64,000 bases of DNA from Maricaulis salignorans (GCA_945891505.1 CAMDDL010000002.1:1-64000); one strand, 5' to 3'; shown: positions 52,170 to 61,732, counted from the stretch's first letter. Program-made: numbers and translations. The notes: generated by a model from the sequence alone, not told the origin.

Positions 52170-53804
52170 TTACGATACTTTTGCGGTTGGCAAATCGTAA
52201 TTGGCGAAGGTTTCACGCAAGGCCAGCTTGTTGATCTTGCCAGTTGCACCCAGCGGGATAGCTTCCACAAATTGGACGTCGTCTGGCATCCACCACTTGG
52301 CAATTTTGCCGTCGAGATAGCCCAAGATGTCATCTTTCGTGGCCGTCGCACCTTTGGCGCATTCGATGATCAGAAGCGGACGCTCATCCCACTTGGGATG
52401 ATATTTGCCAATTACGGCAGCAACAGCGACACCTGGGGCACCCACTGCGACGTTTTCGACATCGATGGAGCTGATCCACTCACCACCAGACTTGATCACG
52501 TCTTTGGCGCGGTCGGTGATTTGCATAAAGCCGGCTGTGTCGATGGTGGCGACGTCGCCCGTATCAAAGAAGCCGTCTTGGTCTAGGATGTTGCCGCCTT
52601 CGCCCTTGAAATAGCCCGCAGCAATTGCAGCGCCGCGCACCACGAGATTGCCGAAAGTTTCACCATCACGTGGTGCTTCGGCGCCATCGCGCAGAATTTT
52701 GATTTCGACGCCGAATGGTGGACGACCTTGCTTCAGCTTGGTCTTGATCTTCTCATCATGGGTCATGGTGTCGGCATCGGGGCCGAGCGAGCCCAAGGTG
52801 CCCAGTGGCGAGGTTTCGGTCATGCCCCAAGCATGCAGCACTTCAACGCCATACTTCTCTTCGAACATCCGCATGATGCGCTCTGGCACCGCAGAGCCAC
52901 CAATGGCGACTTTCTTCAGGGTGGACAGCTTGGAATTGGTCGATTCCAAATGCTGCAACAGCATCATCCAAACGGTTGGAACGGCAGCAGAGAAGGTAAC
53001 GCTTTCAGTCTCCAGCAATTCGTAGATAGACGCACCATCCATCTTCGCACCCGGCATAACCAGTTTGGCCCCAGCAGCGGGTGCCGACAGCGCGACGCCC
53101 CACGCATTGGCGTGGAACATCGGCACGACTGGCAGGATTACATCGCGCGCGCCCAGACCCATGACGTCCTTCTGCATGGTCAACAGCGTGTGCAATACGT
53201 TGGAGCGATGCGAATAGAGCACGCCTTTAGGATTGCCGGTGGTGCCAGAGGTATAGCAAAGGCCTGCAGCCGTGGTCTCGTCAAACCCGCCCCACTTTAC
53301 TTCCGCGCTATGGCTCTCGATCCAGCTTTCGTAATCGATCGCACCCTTCAAGCTGCAAGCCGGCATGTGGTCTTTGTCTGTCAGCACAACAAAGCGGGTC
53401 ACCGGGCTCAATTTATCTTTCAAGGCTTCCAAAATAGGCAGGAAGGTCAAGTCAGTGAAGATGATCTTATCTTCGGCATGATTGACGATATAAACCAATT
53501 GCTCAGGGAACAGACGTGGGTTCAAGGTATGCAGCACAACGCCAAGGCCCATCGCTCCGTACCAGATTTCCATGTGGCGGCCAGAGTTCCAAGCCAAGGT
53601 AGCAACCCGGTCGCCCAACTTGATCCCTTCAGCCAACAGCGCATTGGAAACCTTTTTGGCGCGGGTATTGATTTCGCTATAGGTGGTGCGGACAATTGGC
53701 CCTTCAACGGAGCGGGTCACGATTTCACGGCGACCATGATTGATCGCGGCATGATCCATGATCTTATCGACTGTTAGTGGCCAATTCTGCATTAAACCGA
53801 GCAT
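52170..53804 (-). CDS. long-chain acyl-CoA synthetase
   Basis: The protein of about 544 residues belongs to the AMP-forming ANL superfamily, activating fatty acids to acyl-CoA for beta-oxidation or lipid synthesis. Motifs in order: [20 protein letters not shown] (P-loop), [74 protein letters not shown] and the catalytic Lys in [23 protein letters not shown] is typical of the medium- and long-chain FadD/AlkK group. GGGAG precedes the ATG at 53804 ([11 protein letters not shown]). Confidence 0.94.
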   Translation of the reverse strand: MLGLMQNWPLTVDKIMDHAAINHGRREIVTRSVEGPIVRTTYSEINTRAKKVSNALLAEGIKLGDRVATLAWNSGRHMEIWYGAMGLGVVLHTLNPRLFPEQLVYIVNHAEDKIIFTDLTFLPILEALKDKLSPVTRFVVLTDKDHMPACSLKGAIDYESWIESHSAEVKWGGFDETTAAGLCYTSGTTGNPKGVLYSHRSNVLHTLLTMQKDVMGLGARDVILPVVPMFHANAWGVALSAPAAGAKLVMPGAKMDGASIYELLETESVTFSAAVPTVWMMLLQHLESTNSKLSTLKKVAIGGSAVPERIMRMFEEKYGVEVLHAWGMTETSPLGTLGSLGPDADTMTHDEKIKTKLKQGRPPFGVEIKILRDGAEAPRDGETFGNLVVRGAAIAAGYFKGEGGNILDQDGFFDTGDVATIDTAGFMQITDRAKDVIKSGGEWISSIDVENVAVGAPGVAVAAVIGKYHPKWDERPLLIIECAKGATATKDDILGYLDGKIAKWWMPDDVQFVEAIPLGATGKINKLALRETFANYDLPTAKVS

Positions 53805-53968
53805 GTTTATCTCCCAAATTTTTGGCTTGCCAATTTGCGGCATTTGCGCCGGCCACTTGCGTAAAATGGCCGATTTTGGGCCCTTCCTAAGGCCTCAAGC
53901 GCGCACGTCAACTGGGCACGCGCCGAGGCCGCATCACAAGGCTGTTGATTGGGCAAAAAAAGGGTCGA

Positions 53969-54829
53969 CTAAGGCAGGAGCGACAGGCTTTTGCCGACGA
54001 CCCGGTCAATCATCCGTGGCGGCAGAAAACGGGCCAGCCACCAATTGACCAGCTTATTGGGGACGGGTGCATAGCGCGTTTTGGGATGGGATGTCGTCAA
54101 AGCTTCTTCGACCACATTCGCGACGACGCTGACCTCTAGGCCTTCTTGGTCCATGGCTGCTAAGGATTGTGTGAGCCGCTCTAAAGGCTTGCCCCAAATC
54201 GTATCGGCATAGCGACTGCCCCCTGCCGCGGCCCCCTTCTCCCAGATGGGCGTTTTAACTGCACCTGGACCGACAACAATGACATCAATACCGACCAGCA
54301 AAAGCTCTCGCCTAAGGCTGTCTGAGAAGCCTTCAACCGCATGCTTGGCTGCGACATAGGCTGCGGTAAAGGGATAGCCGAACTTGCCTGAGACGGACGT
54401 GATATTGAGGATGCGGCCTTTAGGGCCAGTGCGCGCAGGATCTGCACCCAACAAAGCCGCAAACACCCGGCAGCAGCGCACAACGCCCATGAAGTTGATA
54501 TTCATGACCTGCTCAATCTCGCTCAATGGCTGGATTAAAGCAGGACCGGGCAAAGCAATCCCGGCATTATTGACAAGGCCTGCTAGGGTCCGCCCTTGCA
54601 AGGCTTCGCCAATGACTTGGGCCGCTGCGTCTATCGCAGGCAAGTCCGAGACATCAAACAAAACTGCTTGCCCATTCGCACCAAAAGCGGCGTTCAAAGC
54701 ATCGGCATCGGCCTGCTTACGGACGGAGGCAAACACGAAGTGGCCTTGTGCCACTAGTCGGTCAGCAATCGCCCGACCGATCCCGGTTGAAGCCCCCGTG
54801 ACCAAAAAGGCCTTTTGATCTGCGCGCAT
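53969..54829 (-). CDS. SDR-family oxidoreductase
   Basis: The 286-residue classical short-chain dehydrogenase has the NAD(P)-binding TGASTGIGRAIADRLVAQG at the N-terminus, LVNNAGIALPGP and the catalytic Ser/Tyr/Lys in ITSVSGKFGYPFTAAYVAAKHAVEG. VVGPGAVKTPIWEKG follows the active site. The C-terminal extension (NKLVNWWLARFLPPRMIDRVV) is like that of membrane-associated retinol or steroid dehydrogenase-like SDRs. The substrate is unknown. It is downstream of pdxH on the same strand, 34 bases away. Confidence 0.92.
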   Translation of the reverse strand: MRADQKAFLVTGASTGIGRAIADRLVAQGHFVFASVRKQADADALNAAFGANGQAVLFDVSDLPAIDAAAQVIGEALQGRTLAGLVNNAGIALPGPALIQPLSEIEQVMNINFMGVVRCCRVFAALLGADPARTGPKGRILNITSVSGKFGYPFTAAYVAAKHAVEGFSDSLRRELLLVGIDVIVVGPGAVKTPIWEKGAAAGGSRYADTIWGKPLERLTQSLAAMDQEGLEVSVVANVVEEALTTSHPKTRYAPVPNKLVNWWLARFLPPRMIDRVVGKSLSLLP

Positions 54830-54863
54830 GGGTGAGACTTTCTAAAATGTTGAGCGGATTGCT

Positions 54864-55532
54864 TCAAGGATAAAGCTTTGACGTGGTCCAAGCGGCTGTG
54901 GTGTCAGCCCGCATAAACTCTAAACGATCATGCAAGCGAAATGGACGGTCGCGCCAAAATTCAATTCGTGTTGGCACCAGACGAAAGCCAGACCAAAAGT
55001 CTGGGCGGGGCACCTCACCAATGCCAAATTTCAAAGCATAGCTCGCTACATTTTTCTCAAGTGCAAAGCGGTCTTCCAGCGGGCGGGACTGCGCACTCGC
55101 CCAAGCCCCGATCCGGCTGTCCCGGGCACGCGAGGCAAAATAGGCGTCGGCTTCCTCTTGGCTGACAGAGGTAATTGCCCCCCGTACACGCACTTGCCGT
55201 CGCAGGCTTTTCCAGTGGAAGCACAGGGCAGCTTGTGGATTGTCGCTAAGTTGCTGCCCCTTGTAACTTTCTAGATTAGTATAAAAAACAAATCCTTGAC
55301 TGTCGAAATCCTTGAGAAGCACCATGCGCACATCTGGCAGGCCGTCGCCATCGGCCGTAGCCAGCGCCATCGCATTGGCATCATTGATCTCTTTTTCCTT
55401 GGCCTCCTTCAGCCAAGTACCAAACAGTTCAAATGGGCTTGCTGATGCTTCCAACTCTAATTGGTGGTCACCAGTCGCAGCTTGGTAGTCGGCCTCAGAA
55501 GGTGTCGGGGGAATAAGGGTGTTGGCGGTCAT
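54864..55532 (-). CDS. pdxH: pyridoxamine 5'-phosphate oxidase
   Basis: PdxH makes pyridoxal 5'-phosphate from PNP or PMP with FMN and oxygen. The protein of about 222 residues has [20 protein letters not shown], the FMN-binding [19 protein letters not shown] and ESYKGQQL. It also has [26 protein letters not shown] and the C-terminal [15 protein letters not shown] typical length results from the ATG at 55532; a start eight codons earlier is possible. It may be cotranscribed with the SDR gene. Confidence 0.95.
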   Translation of the reverse strand: MTANTLIPPTPSEADYQAATGDHQLELEASASPFELFGTWLKEAKEKEINDANAMALATADGDGLPDVRMVLLKDFDSQGFVFYTNLESYKGQQLSDNPQAALCFHWKSLRRQVRVRGAITSVSQEEADAYFASRARDSRIGAWASAQSRPLEDRFALEKNVASYALKFGIGEVPRPDFWSGFRLVPTRIEFWRDRPFRLHDRLEFMRADTTAAWTTSKLYP

Positions 55533-55710
55533 GCCAGCAATGTAGTGCACCGCCATGCATTCGCCAACTCGAAGCCTCGTGGCTTAGCTGTTCTGCGTCT
55601 AACACCTCGGCAACCGCCTTGAAAAAACGCGCTGCCGTGCCTGCAAAAATCAATGGGCAAAAGATGAAATTTAGCGATTGAATTTACACGTCGTTAACCG
55701 TGCCGAGACG

Positions 55711-56451
55711 ATGGTCTGGCCCATGTCTTCACCCTATGCCATCCTCGGGCTCGAGCCCAATGCTGATCCCCGTGCCGCCAAGGCCGCGTTTCATGCTGTC
55801 GCCAAATCTTGCCACCCAGATGTCAATTCTGACCCGCAAGCACGACAGCGATTTGAAGAAGCGCGTGAAGCCTACCGCGTTATCACCCTAGGCGCTGCAT
55901 CAGCCGATATTGGCCGTGTCGGCAGCCCGCGTGCCGGTCGCATGACCGAAATTGACCTTGAAGTTTCTGTCTGGATTGCCGCACGTGGCGGTTCCGTCAA
56001 AGGCTCCTGCCCGCTTGGCAAAGCCAGTGTTCGGGTGCCCGCTGGTGCCCGCGCTGGCGATCGCATCATCGCCCGCATTGGTAAAACCGATGTGGCTTGC
56101 GTGATCCGAATTGCTGACACCGATGGCTTTGAAATTGACGGCGGAAACATCGTCACCACGCTAACCCTCTCCGCGGCCCAAGCTAAAGCCGGTGGTGGCG
56201 TCGAGATCGAAACACCGATGGGCCGCTTGCGCCTGAACGTGCCAAAAGAAAGCCAAGATGGCGATCGTTTGTTGGTCGCTGGCCGTGGCTTGCCTGCGGC
56301 CAATGGCCGCCCGGCGGGTGACCTTTATCTCGACGTTGAGATTATCGAGACCATGACGGACCGTGCTGTGGCAGCCTTGGACAAGATCCTAGCTAAAGCC
56401 CGCCGCCCGCGCACTGGCACCGACCTTTTCGGTCAAGATCAAGTCGCTTAA
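55711..56451 (+). CDS. DnaJ-domain protein, CbpA-like
   Basis: The protein of about 246 residues has an N-terminal J domain (PYAILGLEPNADPRAAKAAFHAVAKSCHPDVN, with the HPD motif), a short linker and two tandem beta domains like the C-terminal substrate-binding part of DnaJ/CbpA. These contain VRVPAGARAGDRIIARI and LRLNVPKESQDGDRLLVAGRGLPAANGRPAGDLYLDVEI. The zinc-finger domain of true DnaJ is absent. It should stimulate an Hsp70 ATPase. Start codons at 55678 (TTG), 55711 and 55723 are all possible, none with a strong ribosome site. Divergent from pdxH. Confidence 0.88.
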   Translation: MVWPMSSPYAILGLEPNADPRAAKAAFHAVAKSCHPDVNSDPQARQRFEEAREAYRVITLGAASADIGRVGSPRAGRMTEIDLEVSVWIAARGGSVKGSCPLGKASVRVPAGARAGDRIIARIGKTDVACVIRIADTDGFEIDGGNIVTTLTLSAAQAKAGGGVEIETPMGRLRLNVPKESQDGDRLLVAGRGLPAANGRPAGDLYLDVEIIETMTDRAVAALDKILAKARRPRTGTDLFGQDQVA

Positions 56452-57020
56452 GCGCTAACCTTGCTCAAGGTCAGGAAGATCACTTCCGCTGCGCCATAGG
56501 TCCGGCTGTCCAACACATCATAGCCAGTGGGGGCGAGCGGCGGTTCACCGCGGCCGCGCTCCAGCACCACCAGCGACTCGCCATGTAACCAGCCTTGAGC
56601 CAGCCCTTTGAGTGCTGCCAAATCATAGCCCTTGGCATAGGGCGGATCGAGAAACACCAAATCAAACGGGCCATTAGCGGTTGCAGGCATCACACCTAAA
56701 TCGGTGGCGTCGCGCTTCCAGACCCGGCTGATGCCTTGCGCAGCACAAGCTTCGATATTGGTTGCCAAAGCCGCCCGCGCCGCAGGATCGGTGTCGACAA
56801 ACAAACAATGGGCCGCCCCTCGTGATAGGGCCTCTAGCCCCAGCGCGCCGGTTCCTGCAAACAAGTCCAGCACTTTGCCCCCGTTTATTCCGGGCGACCA
56901 AGGCGCATGCTCAAGGATATTGAAGACTGCTTGGCGCGCACGATCAGATGTTGGCCGCGTCGAATCCCCCGCAGGGGCTGCCAGCGCCTTTCCTTTCCAT
57001 CGCCCTGAAACAATGCGCAT
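56448..57020 (-). CDS. rsmD: 16S rRNA (guanine-966-N2)-methyltransferase RsmD
   Basis: RsmD methylates G966 of 16S rRNA in the 30S subunit. The 190-residue protein has MRIVSGRWKGKALAAP and PTSDRARQAVFNIL at the N-terminus, the SAM-binding VLDLFAGTGALGLEALSRGA, and the catalytic DLVFLDPPYAKGYD. Length is typical. The stop overlaps the end of the converging DnaJ-like gene by four bases, and the DUF1003 gene lies 11 bases upstream on the same strand. Confidence 0.95.
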   Translation of the reverse strand: MRIVSGRWKGKALAAPAGDSTRPTSDRARQAVFNILEHAPWSPGINGGKVLDLFAGTGALGLEALSRGAAHCLFVDTDPAARAALATNIEACAAQGISRVWKRDATDLGVMPATANGPFDLVFLDPPYAKGYDLAALKGLAQGWLHGESLVVLERGRGEPPLAPTGYDVLDSRTYGAAEVIFLTLSKVSA

Positions 57021-57031
57021 TAATTTGGCCT

Positions 57032-57520
57032 CTAGGTCGTCTTCGCCAAATGGCGGTCGAGCTTTTCATGTAATTGCGCCAGATGATGACGCAGCAAAGC
57101 AATCTCATGCTCTGATTTCACATTGACTTCATAGTCCATCCGCGTGGTCAGGCGATCTTTTTCGGCTTGGCGGTTCTGCGCCATCATAATAATGGGAGCT
57201 TGGATCGCTGCCAGCATCGATAAAATGAGGTTCAAGAAAATGAAGGGATAGGGGTCAAAGCGTGCTTGGCCATGTAGGATCACCAGATTCAAAATTGCCC
57301 ATAAAACTAAGAACACACCGAAGCTGGAAACAAAGGCCCACGAGCCACCGATCTCTGCAACCCGATCTGCCAGCCTTTCGCCAAAGGTGGTTTGCAACTC
57401 GAACGCTTCGTTTGCATCTTGCGTATTGTGGACGCGGTGCGCAATGGCGCACACGAGAGCTTGGTCCTTGGCCGAAAGCCGGGCAAAGCCCCCCTCTTCC
57501 AACAGGATTTGACCGAGCAT
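57032..57520 (-). CDS. DUF1003 membrane protein
   Basis: The 162-residue protein has two transmembrane helices in the DUF1003 pattern: GGSWAFVSSFGVFLVLWAILNLVI and YPFIFLNLILSMLAAIQAPIIMMAQNRQAEKDR. FGERLADRVAEIGG precedes them, and a C-terminal coiled-coil-like segment (HEIALLRHHLAQLHEKLDRHLA) follows. The function is unknown. It is probably cotranscribed with rsmD. Confidence 0.9.
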   Translation of the reverse strand: MLGQILLEEGGFARLSAKDQALVCAIAHRVHNTQDANEAFELQTTFGERLADRVAEIGGSWAFVSSFGVFLVLWAILNLVILHGQARFDPYPFIFLNLILSMLAAIQAPIIMMAQNRQAEKDRLTTRMDYEVNVKSEHEIALLRHHLAQLHEKLDRHLAKTT

Positions 57521-57654
57521 ATGTGCTTATTCAGGTGGCAGATCAGCGACTTCTGCCGCTGAAGTGTAAGTTTCGGTCATGGTGGGGGCTCCAAATCAGG
57601 CCAATCATCTCTATATGACAAAGATACGAACGACAATTTTTTAGGACGAAACCG

Positions 57655-57909
57655 ATGGCCGCCGTTACGATCTATACCAAATTTTACTGCCCCTTCTGTG
57701 AGCGTGCTTTGGCGCTGCTTGAGAAAAAAGGGGCGGACATCACCAATATCGAAGCCTCGTCTAACAAAGAGATGCGGGCTAAGATGAACGAACTGTCGGG
57801 GCGCAATACCTTCCCGCAGATTTTCATTGGCGGCACCCATATTGGTGGCTGCGATGATTTGATGGCGCTTGAGGCCAAAGGCGGCCTTGATCCCTTGCTG
57901 GCAGCTTAG
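57655..57909 (+). CDS. grxC: glutaredoxin 3
   Basis: The 84-residue thioredoxin-fold protein has the dithiol active site FYCPFCERALALLE (CPFC), the glutathione-binding GRNTFPQIFIGGTHIGGCDD with the cis-Pro, and a short C-terminal helix. It reduces disulphides with glutathione. AGGA precedes the ATG. It lies two bases before the nitrilase gene, and together with DUF1178 they form a common alphaproteobacterial gene order. Confidence 0.95.
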   Translation: MAAVTIYTKFYCPFCERALALLEKKGADITNIEASSNKEMRAKMNELSGRNTFPQIFIGGTHIGGCDDLMALEAKGGLDPLLAA

Positions 57910-57911
57910 CC

Positions 57912-58730
57912 TTGGTCAAGGTTGCTGTCCTTCAATTGCGCACGCCGGCCCGCCTAGACGCCGCGCGCGCGCAGCTTGAGCCACTGCTGACCCGCGCCGC
58001 TAAGGCCGGGGCCAAGCTGATCGTGACACCTGAAGGCACCAATATCTTACAGCGCGACCGCGCCCGGTTTGATGAGGCCGCGCTGTTTGAGGATGAGGCT
58101 GAAGCGCTGGACTGGTATGGCGAGCAAGCCAAAGCCTATGGGCTGCATCTTTTGATCGGCTCTGCCCTACTGAAACGACGCAGCGGGAAAGCAGCAAACC
58201 GGAGCCATTTTTTTGGACCAGACGGTAGCTTGTTGGCCACTTATGACAAGATCCATCTGTTTGACGTGAATTTGGGCGCAGGCCAAGAAACCCGCGAGAG
58301 CAACGCCTATGAGCCGGGTGGCAAAGCCGTTGTTGTGGAAACCGACTTTGGCACGCTGGGGCTGACCATCTGCTATGATGTGCGCTTCCCCCATTTATAT
58401 CGCGACTTGGCCAAGGCCGGTGCGCAGATCATTGCTGTGCCTGCGGCCTTTACTGCCCCCACAGGCAAGGCGCATTGGCATACTTTACTGCGCGCCCGGG
58501 CGATTGAGACCGGTGCCTACATTCTGGCTGCTGCCCAAGGTGGCAATCATGAAGATGGACGCGCCACTTTTGGCCACAGCCTGATCATCTCGCCTTGGGG
58601 CGACATTATCGGTGAACTCGCCCACGACAATCTGGGTGTGCTGTTGGCCGATCTCGATTTAGAGCGCGTCACCAGTGCACGTGACAAAATCCCCTGCTTG
58701 ACCCATGACCGTGACTATCAAAGCCCATGA
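57912..58730 (+). CDS. nitrilase-superfamily carbon-nitrogen hydrolase
   Basis: The 272-residue protein has the Glu-Lys-Cys triad of nitrilase-family amidases: VTPEGTNILQRD (Glu), TYDKIHLFDVNLG (Lys) and GLTICYDVRFPHLYR (Cys). LRARAIETGAYILAAAQGG is also present. It belongs to the Nit1/deaminated-glutathione amidase branch, which repairs a by-product of transaminases, and a role beside glutaredoxin fits that reading. The start appears to be TTG at 57912. The stop overlaps the ATG of DUF1178 by four bases. Confidence 0.9.
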   Translation: MVKVAVLQLRTPARLDAARAQLEPLLTRAAKAGAKLIVTPEGTNILQRDRARFDEAALFEDEAEALDWYGEQAKAYGLHLLIGSALLKRRSGKAANRSHFFGPDGSLLATYDKIHLFDVNLGAGQETRESNAYEPGGKAVVVETDFGTLGLTICYDVRFPHLYRDLAKAGAQIIAVPAAFTAPTGKAHWHTLLRARAIETGAYILAAAQGGNHEDGRATFGHSLIISPWGDIIGELAHDNLGVLLADLDLERVTSARDKIPCLTHDRDYQSP

Positions 58731-59206
58731 TCAAATATGCGCTTCGCTGTGATCAGGCCCATGACTGGGAAGCTTGGTTTGACTCTATGGCAGGTTATGA
58801 GACCCAGATCGGGCGTGGCTTGGTGGAGTGCCCCCTTTGTGGCTCTAAGGCGGTCGAAAAAGCGCCGATGGCCCCCGCAGTCTTATCCTCAAAGTCTGGC
58901 CGCCCTGCCCCACCTGTCCCTGCCGATGCCCCCGTGCCTGTCGCCAATGGTCCAGACCCATTGAGCTTGCCAGAGCCCGTCAAAGCTTTCTTCCAAGGCT
59001 GGAAGGAGCATATTGAGCAGAATTACGACTATGTTGGCGACGCTTTTGCCAAGGAAGTGCGCGCCATGCATGAGGGCGATAGCGAAGAACGCCTCGTCTA
59101 TGGCCAAGCCACTGCCAAAGAAGCCAAAGAACTGATCGAAGACGGAATATCTGTGGCACCGCTTCCTGCCTTAGCCAGCCCAAAACCTGTGCGCGGCTAT
59201 CATTGA
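58727..59206 (+). CDS. DUF1178 protein
   Basis: The 159-residue protein starts MIKYALRCDQAHDWEAWFDSM and has the zinc-ribbon-like Cys arrangement RCD...VECPLCGSKAVEKAPMAPAV. A Pro/Ala-rich linker and the helical C-terminal part EERLVYGQATAKEAKELIEDGI then PLPALASPKP follow. The function is unknown. It is translationally coupled to the amidase gene, completing the grxC-amidase-DUF1178 unit. Confidence 0.93.
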   Translation: MIKYALRCDQAHDWEAWFDSMAGYETQIGRGLVECPLCGSKAVEKAPMAPAVLSSKSGRPAPPVPADAPVPVANGPDPLSLPEPVKAFFQGWKEHIEQNYDYVGDAFAKEVRAMHEGDSEERLVYGQATAKEAKELIEDGISVAPLPALASPKPVRGYH

Positions 59207-59300
59207 TGCTTTAGGGGCTGGCTGCGGGCAAAGGCCCACTGCCAATTGACAGCCATCCTTCTGTGCCTGACTCTCGACCCTTACGAAAGGGAGACTGGGT

Positions 59301-60950
59301 ATGAATCGTCGCGATCTTTTGGCACTTGGTTCTGCGAGCTTTTTAGGCGGCCCGGCTCTTGCCTCCACCTCTTCCGCGCGCACCATCCTCACCGGTGGGC
59401 CGATCCATACCGGCATGGCGGGTCAAGGCCCTGCCGAAGCCATCGCGATTGAAGGTGGCCGGATCGTCAGTGTCGGCAGCTTACGCGCCGTGCGTGCCGC
59501 TTTACCGCGCGCCAAGGAAATCGACCTTGCAGGCGGCGCGGCTTTACCAGGCCTTGTCGATGGCCATGCGCACATGACGGGCATCGGCCTGCGCGAGATG
59601 ACGCTGAACCTCGATAGCGTGAAATCCATAGCAGAGCTTCAGACCAAACTTGCGGCTTGGGCCGCGCAAAACCCGACTGGACCGATTGCCGGGCGCGGCT
59701 GGATCGAAACCCACTGGCCCGAAGGCCGTTTCCCAACCCGGCAGGATGTCGACGCGATTGTGCCAGACCGGCCCTTGCTGCTTGGCCGCTCGGATGGACA
59801 TGCCGCCTTGGCAAATAGTGCCCTTTTGAAGCTTGCAGGCATTGACGCGAGCACAGCCAATCCCCCCGGAGGGCAAATCCTGAAGGACGCCTCGGGTCAG
59901 CCGACGGGCATGCTAATCGATAATGCGCAGGCACTCGTGGAAAGCCGGATGCCAACAGCAACACCGGACATGATCCGCCAAGCCTTGATCAAAGCCGACC
60001 GCCTCTACGCCTCGCGCGGGTGGACTGGCCTGCACAACATGAGCGTTTCGGGGGAGGATTTGATCGCCCTCAAGGCGCTCGCCCTCTCTGGCGAAGTCCA
60101 GTTGCGGGTCGATAATTATCTCGACATCCCGTTTGCCACCGACGTTTTGCGGCGGGGCCCAAGCGTCGATGCCACGGGCAGGATCAGCACGCGCGGGGTA
60201 AAGATTTACTCAGACGGGGCTTTGGGCTCGCGCGGTGCGGCGCTGCTCGCCCCGTATGCGGATGCACCAGAGTCCGAAGGTCTGCTGCTAACGCCAGAAG
60301 AGCAAGTTCTCGCCGTGCTGGAACGGGCCAAGAAGTCAGGCTCTCAAGTTGCCATGCATGCCATCGGTGACCGTGGCAATCGCCAAAGCCTTGACTGGTT
60401 TGAACACGTGCTCGGCCGTGCCAAGACCAACCGCCGTTGGCGGATTGAGCATGCACAAGTGGTCTCACCACCGGATATGCCGCGCTTTGCGAAACTTGGG
60501 GTGATTGCATCGATGCAACCCTCCCACGCTATTGGCGATCTGTTCTTTGCGCCCGCGCGCTTAGGGCCAGAACGCCTAAAAGGGGCTTATGCTTGGACAA
60601 GCCTTTTGAAGACGGGTGCCGTGGTGTGCGGCGGCTCAGACGCACCTGTCGAACAGGGTGATCCGCGCATCGAGTTTTATGCGGCCATCTATCGCCACGC
60701 GCTCAATGGCTTTGTTGGCCCAGATTGGGGCTTGGAAGAGCGCGTGTCGCGCCAACAGGCACTAGGCATGTTCACGCGCTCTGCCGCTTATGCTGTGGGC
60801 GCAGAGCGCAGCCGTGGCACCTTAGCTGTTGGCCAAGCCGCCAGCATCAGCGTCTTCTCCCGCGACTTCATGACCGTCAAACCCGCCGACATCCTCGACG
60901 CCAAGACGGTCCTGACCATGGTGGATGGCAAAATTGTGTATGAGGGTTAG
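59301..60950 (+). CDS. Tat-exported amidohydrolase (YtcJ-type)
   Basis: The 549-residue protein has a twin-arginine-like signal (NRRDLLALGSASFLGGPALA). The amidohydrolase_3 fold follows: GLVDGHAHMTGIGLREM (the HxH metal site), KIYSDGALGSRGAALLAPY, AMHAIGDRGNRQSLDWFE, RIEHAQVVSPPDMPRFA and GSDAPVEQGDPRIEFYAA. Relatives hydrolyse N-substituted amides such as formamides; the substrate here is unknown, and location in the periplasm is inferred from the signal. GGGAG precedes the ATG. Confidence 0.92.
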   Translation: MNRRDLLALGSASFLGGPALASTSSARTILTGGPIHTGMAGQGPAEAIAIEGGRIVSVGSLRAVRAALPRAKEIDLAGGAALPGLVDGHAHMTGIGLREMTLNLDSVKSIAELQTKLAAWAAQNPTGPIAGRGWIETHWPEGRFPTRQDVDAIVPDRPLLLGRSDGHAALANSALLKLAGIDASTANPPGGQILKDASGQPTGMLIDNAQALVESRMPTATPDMIRQALIKADRLYASRGWTGLHNMSVSGEDLIALKALALSGEVQLRVDNYLDIPFATDVLRRGPSVDATGRISTRGVKIYSDGALGSRGAALLAPYADAPESEGLLLTPEEQVLAVLERAKKSGSQVAMHAIGDRGNRQSLDWFEHVLGRAKTNRRWRIEHAQVVSPPDMPRFAKLGVIASMQPSHAIGDLFFAPARLGPERLKGAYAWTSLLKTGAVVCGGSDAPVEQGDPRIEFYAAIYRHALNGFVGPDWGLEERVSRQQALGMFTRSAAYAVGAERSRGTLAVGQAASISVFSRDFMTVKPADILDAKTVLTMVDGKIVYEG

Positions 60951-60956
60951 GCAGCG

Positions 60957-61232
60957 TTAGTCGTCGTCGTTGTTCAGATAATTCATTAAGTCGTCGACGC
61001 GCTCAAAGCGCTTGCCTTTCCTGGCTCGCGCCTCATCCATGGCCGCTTGCGTGACCTGATTGGGTACTTTGACGTCAAACGGCAAAGCCCGTTCAGCCGC
61101 GACTCGCACGAGCATCATGCGAATAGCATCCGACACCGATAACCCCATCTTGTCTAAAACTTCCGTCGCCTCTTTCTTGAGGTCGGCGCTGATGCGCGCG
61201 CGAACCACTTCATCGCTGGCCATGGGCATCAT
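60957..61232 (-). CDS. dinJ: DinJ/RelB-family antitoxin
   Basis: The protein of about 91 residues has an N-terminal ribbon-helix-helix DNA-binding segment (VVRARISADLKKEATEVLDKMGLSVSDAIRMML). ERALPFDVKVPNQVTQAAMDEA, the DinJ hallmark, follows, and then an acidic C-terminus (DDLMNYLNNDDD) that would wrap a toxin. Start codons at 61232, 61229 and 61223 are possible; AGAGGTG best suits the first two. An operator-like palindrome overlapping a perfect TATAAT lies just upstream, so autoregulation is expected. Unlike standard dinJ-yafQ operons, the matching toxin gene is on the other strand 230 bases away. Confidence 0.9.
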   Translation of the reverse strand: MMPMASDEVVRARISADLKKEATEVLDKMGLSVSDAIRMMLVRVAAERALPFDVKVPNQVTQAAMDEARARKGKRFERVDDLMNYLNNDDD

Positions 61233-61247
61233 CCAATCACCTCTAAT

Positions 61248-61272
61248 TTTGTAGCTACATTATAGCTACAAA
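61248..61272 (-). promoter_or_regulatory. operator palindrome and promoter of the antitoxin gene
   Basis: TTTGTAGCTA (61248-61257) and TAGCTACAAA (61263-61272) are a perfect 10-bp inverted repeat with a 5-base centre. On the minus strand the centre spans a consensus -10 box TATAAT (61264-61259). A -35-like CTTGCC lies about 16 bases further upstream. This is a classic layout for repression by an RHH antitoxin. Confidence 0.65.
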
Positions 61273-61340
61273 GTCTTTTCGGCAAGCAAATTGATTTTTG
61301 ATCTATAGAACCTCGAGACTCGCATGGTCGTATCTTCAAC

Positions 61341-61368
61341 TTGGCAATCCTAAGAATTACCATATAGT
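61341..61368 (+). promoter_or_regulatory. possible promoter of the YafQ-like toxin gene
   Basis: TTGGCA (61341-61346) and TATAGT (61363-61368) are 16 bases apart and point at the toxin gene about 90 bases downstream. It would let the toxin be transcribed apart from the antitoxin. Confidence 0.4.
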
Positions 61369-61459
61369 AACTTCATTGTTCGCCTTTTTTGCTCGACTTG
61401 GATTTTGAAGACCTTTGTCGAGTTTGCAGCCGAAGCTCGATTGAGGAAGGTTTTTAAAT

Positions 61460-61732
61460 ATGCGGGTGATCTTCCTGACAACCCGCTTCAAGAAAGACTC
61501 TAAGCGGGAAATCAAAACGGACGCAGGCGTAACAGCCCTTCTCGCGCAAGTGGTCACGTGGCTCGCACAGGATGAAAAACTTCCCTACCGCTTCATGGAT
61601 CATAATCTGCAAGGTGCTTGGAAGGGATACCGCGAGTGCCATGTTAAGCCAGACCTTTTGCTGATCTATCAGAAGACCGATGCGGGCGAACTTCACCTCA
61701 TTCGACTGGGCTCGCACAGCGAACTTTTCTAA
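61460..61732 (+). CDS. yafQ: YafQ-family mRNA interferase toxin
   Basis: The 90-residue protein of the RelE/YafQ fold has TTRFKKDSKREIK at the N-terminus and DEKLPYRFMDHNLQGAWKGYRECHVKPDLLLIYQ, the YafQ core with conserved His, Asp and the basic W-x-x-x-R-E-x-H stretch. HLIRLGSHSELF at the C-terminus carries the catalytic His. YafQ cleaves mRNA in the ribosomal A site. Key residues appear intact. GAGGAAGG nine bases ahead supports the ATG. It is divergent from the DinJ-like antitoxin. Confidence 0.92.
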   Translation: MRVIFLTTRFKKDSKREIKTDAGVTALLAQVVTWLAQDEKLPYRFMDHNLQGAWKGYRECHVKPDLLLIYQKTDAGELHLIRLGSHSELF

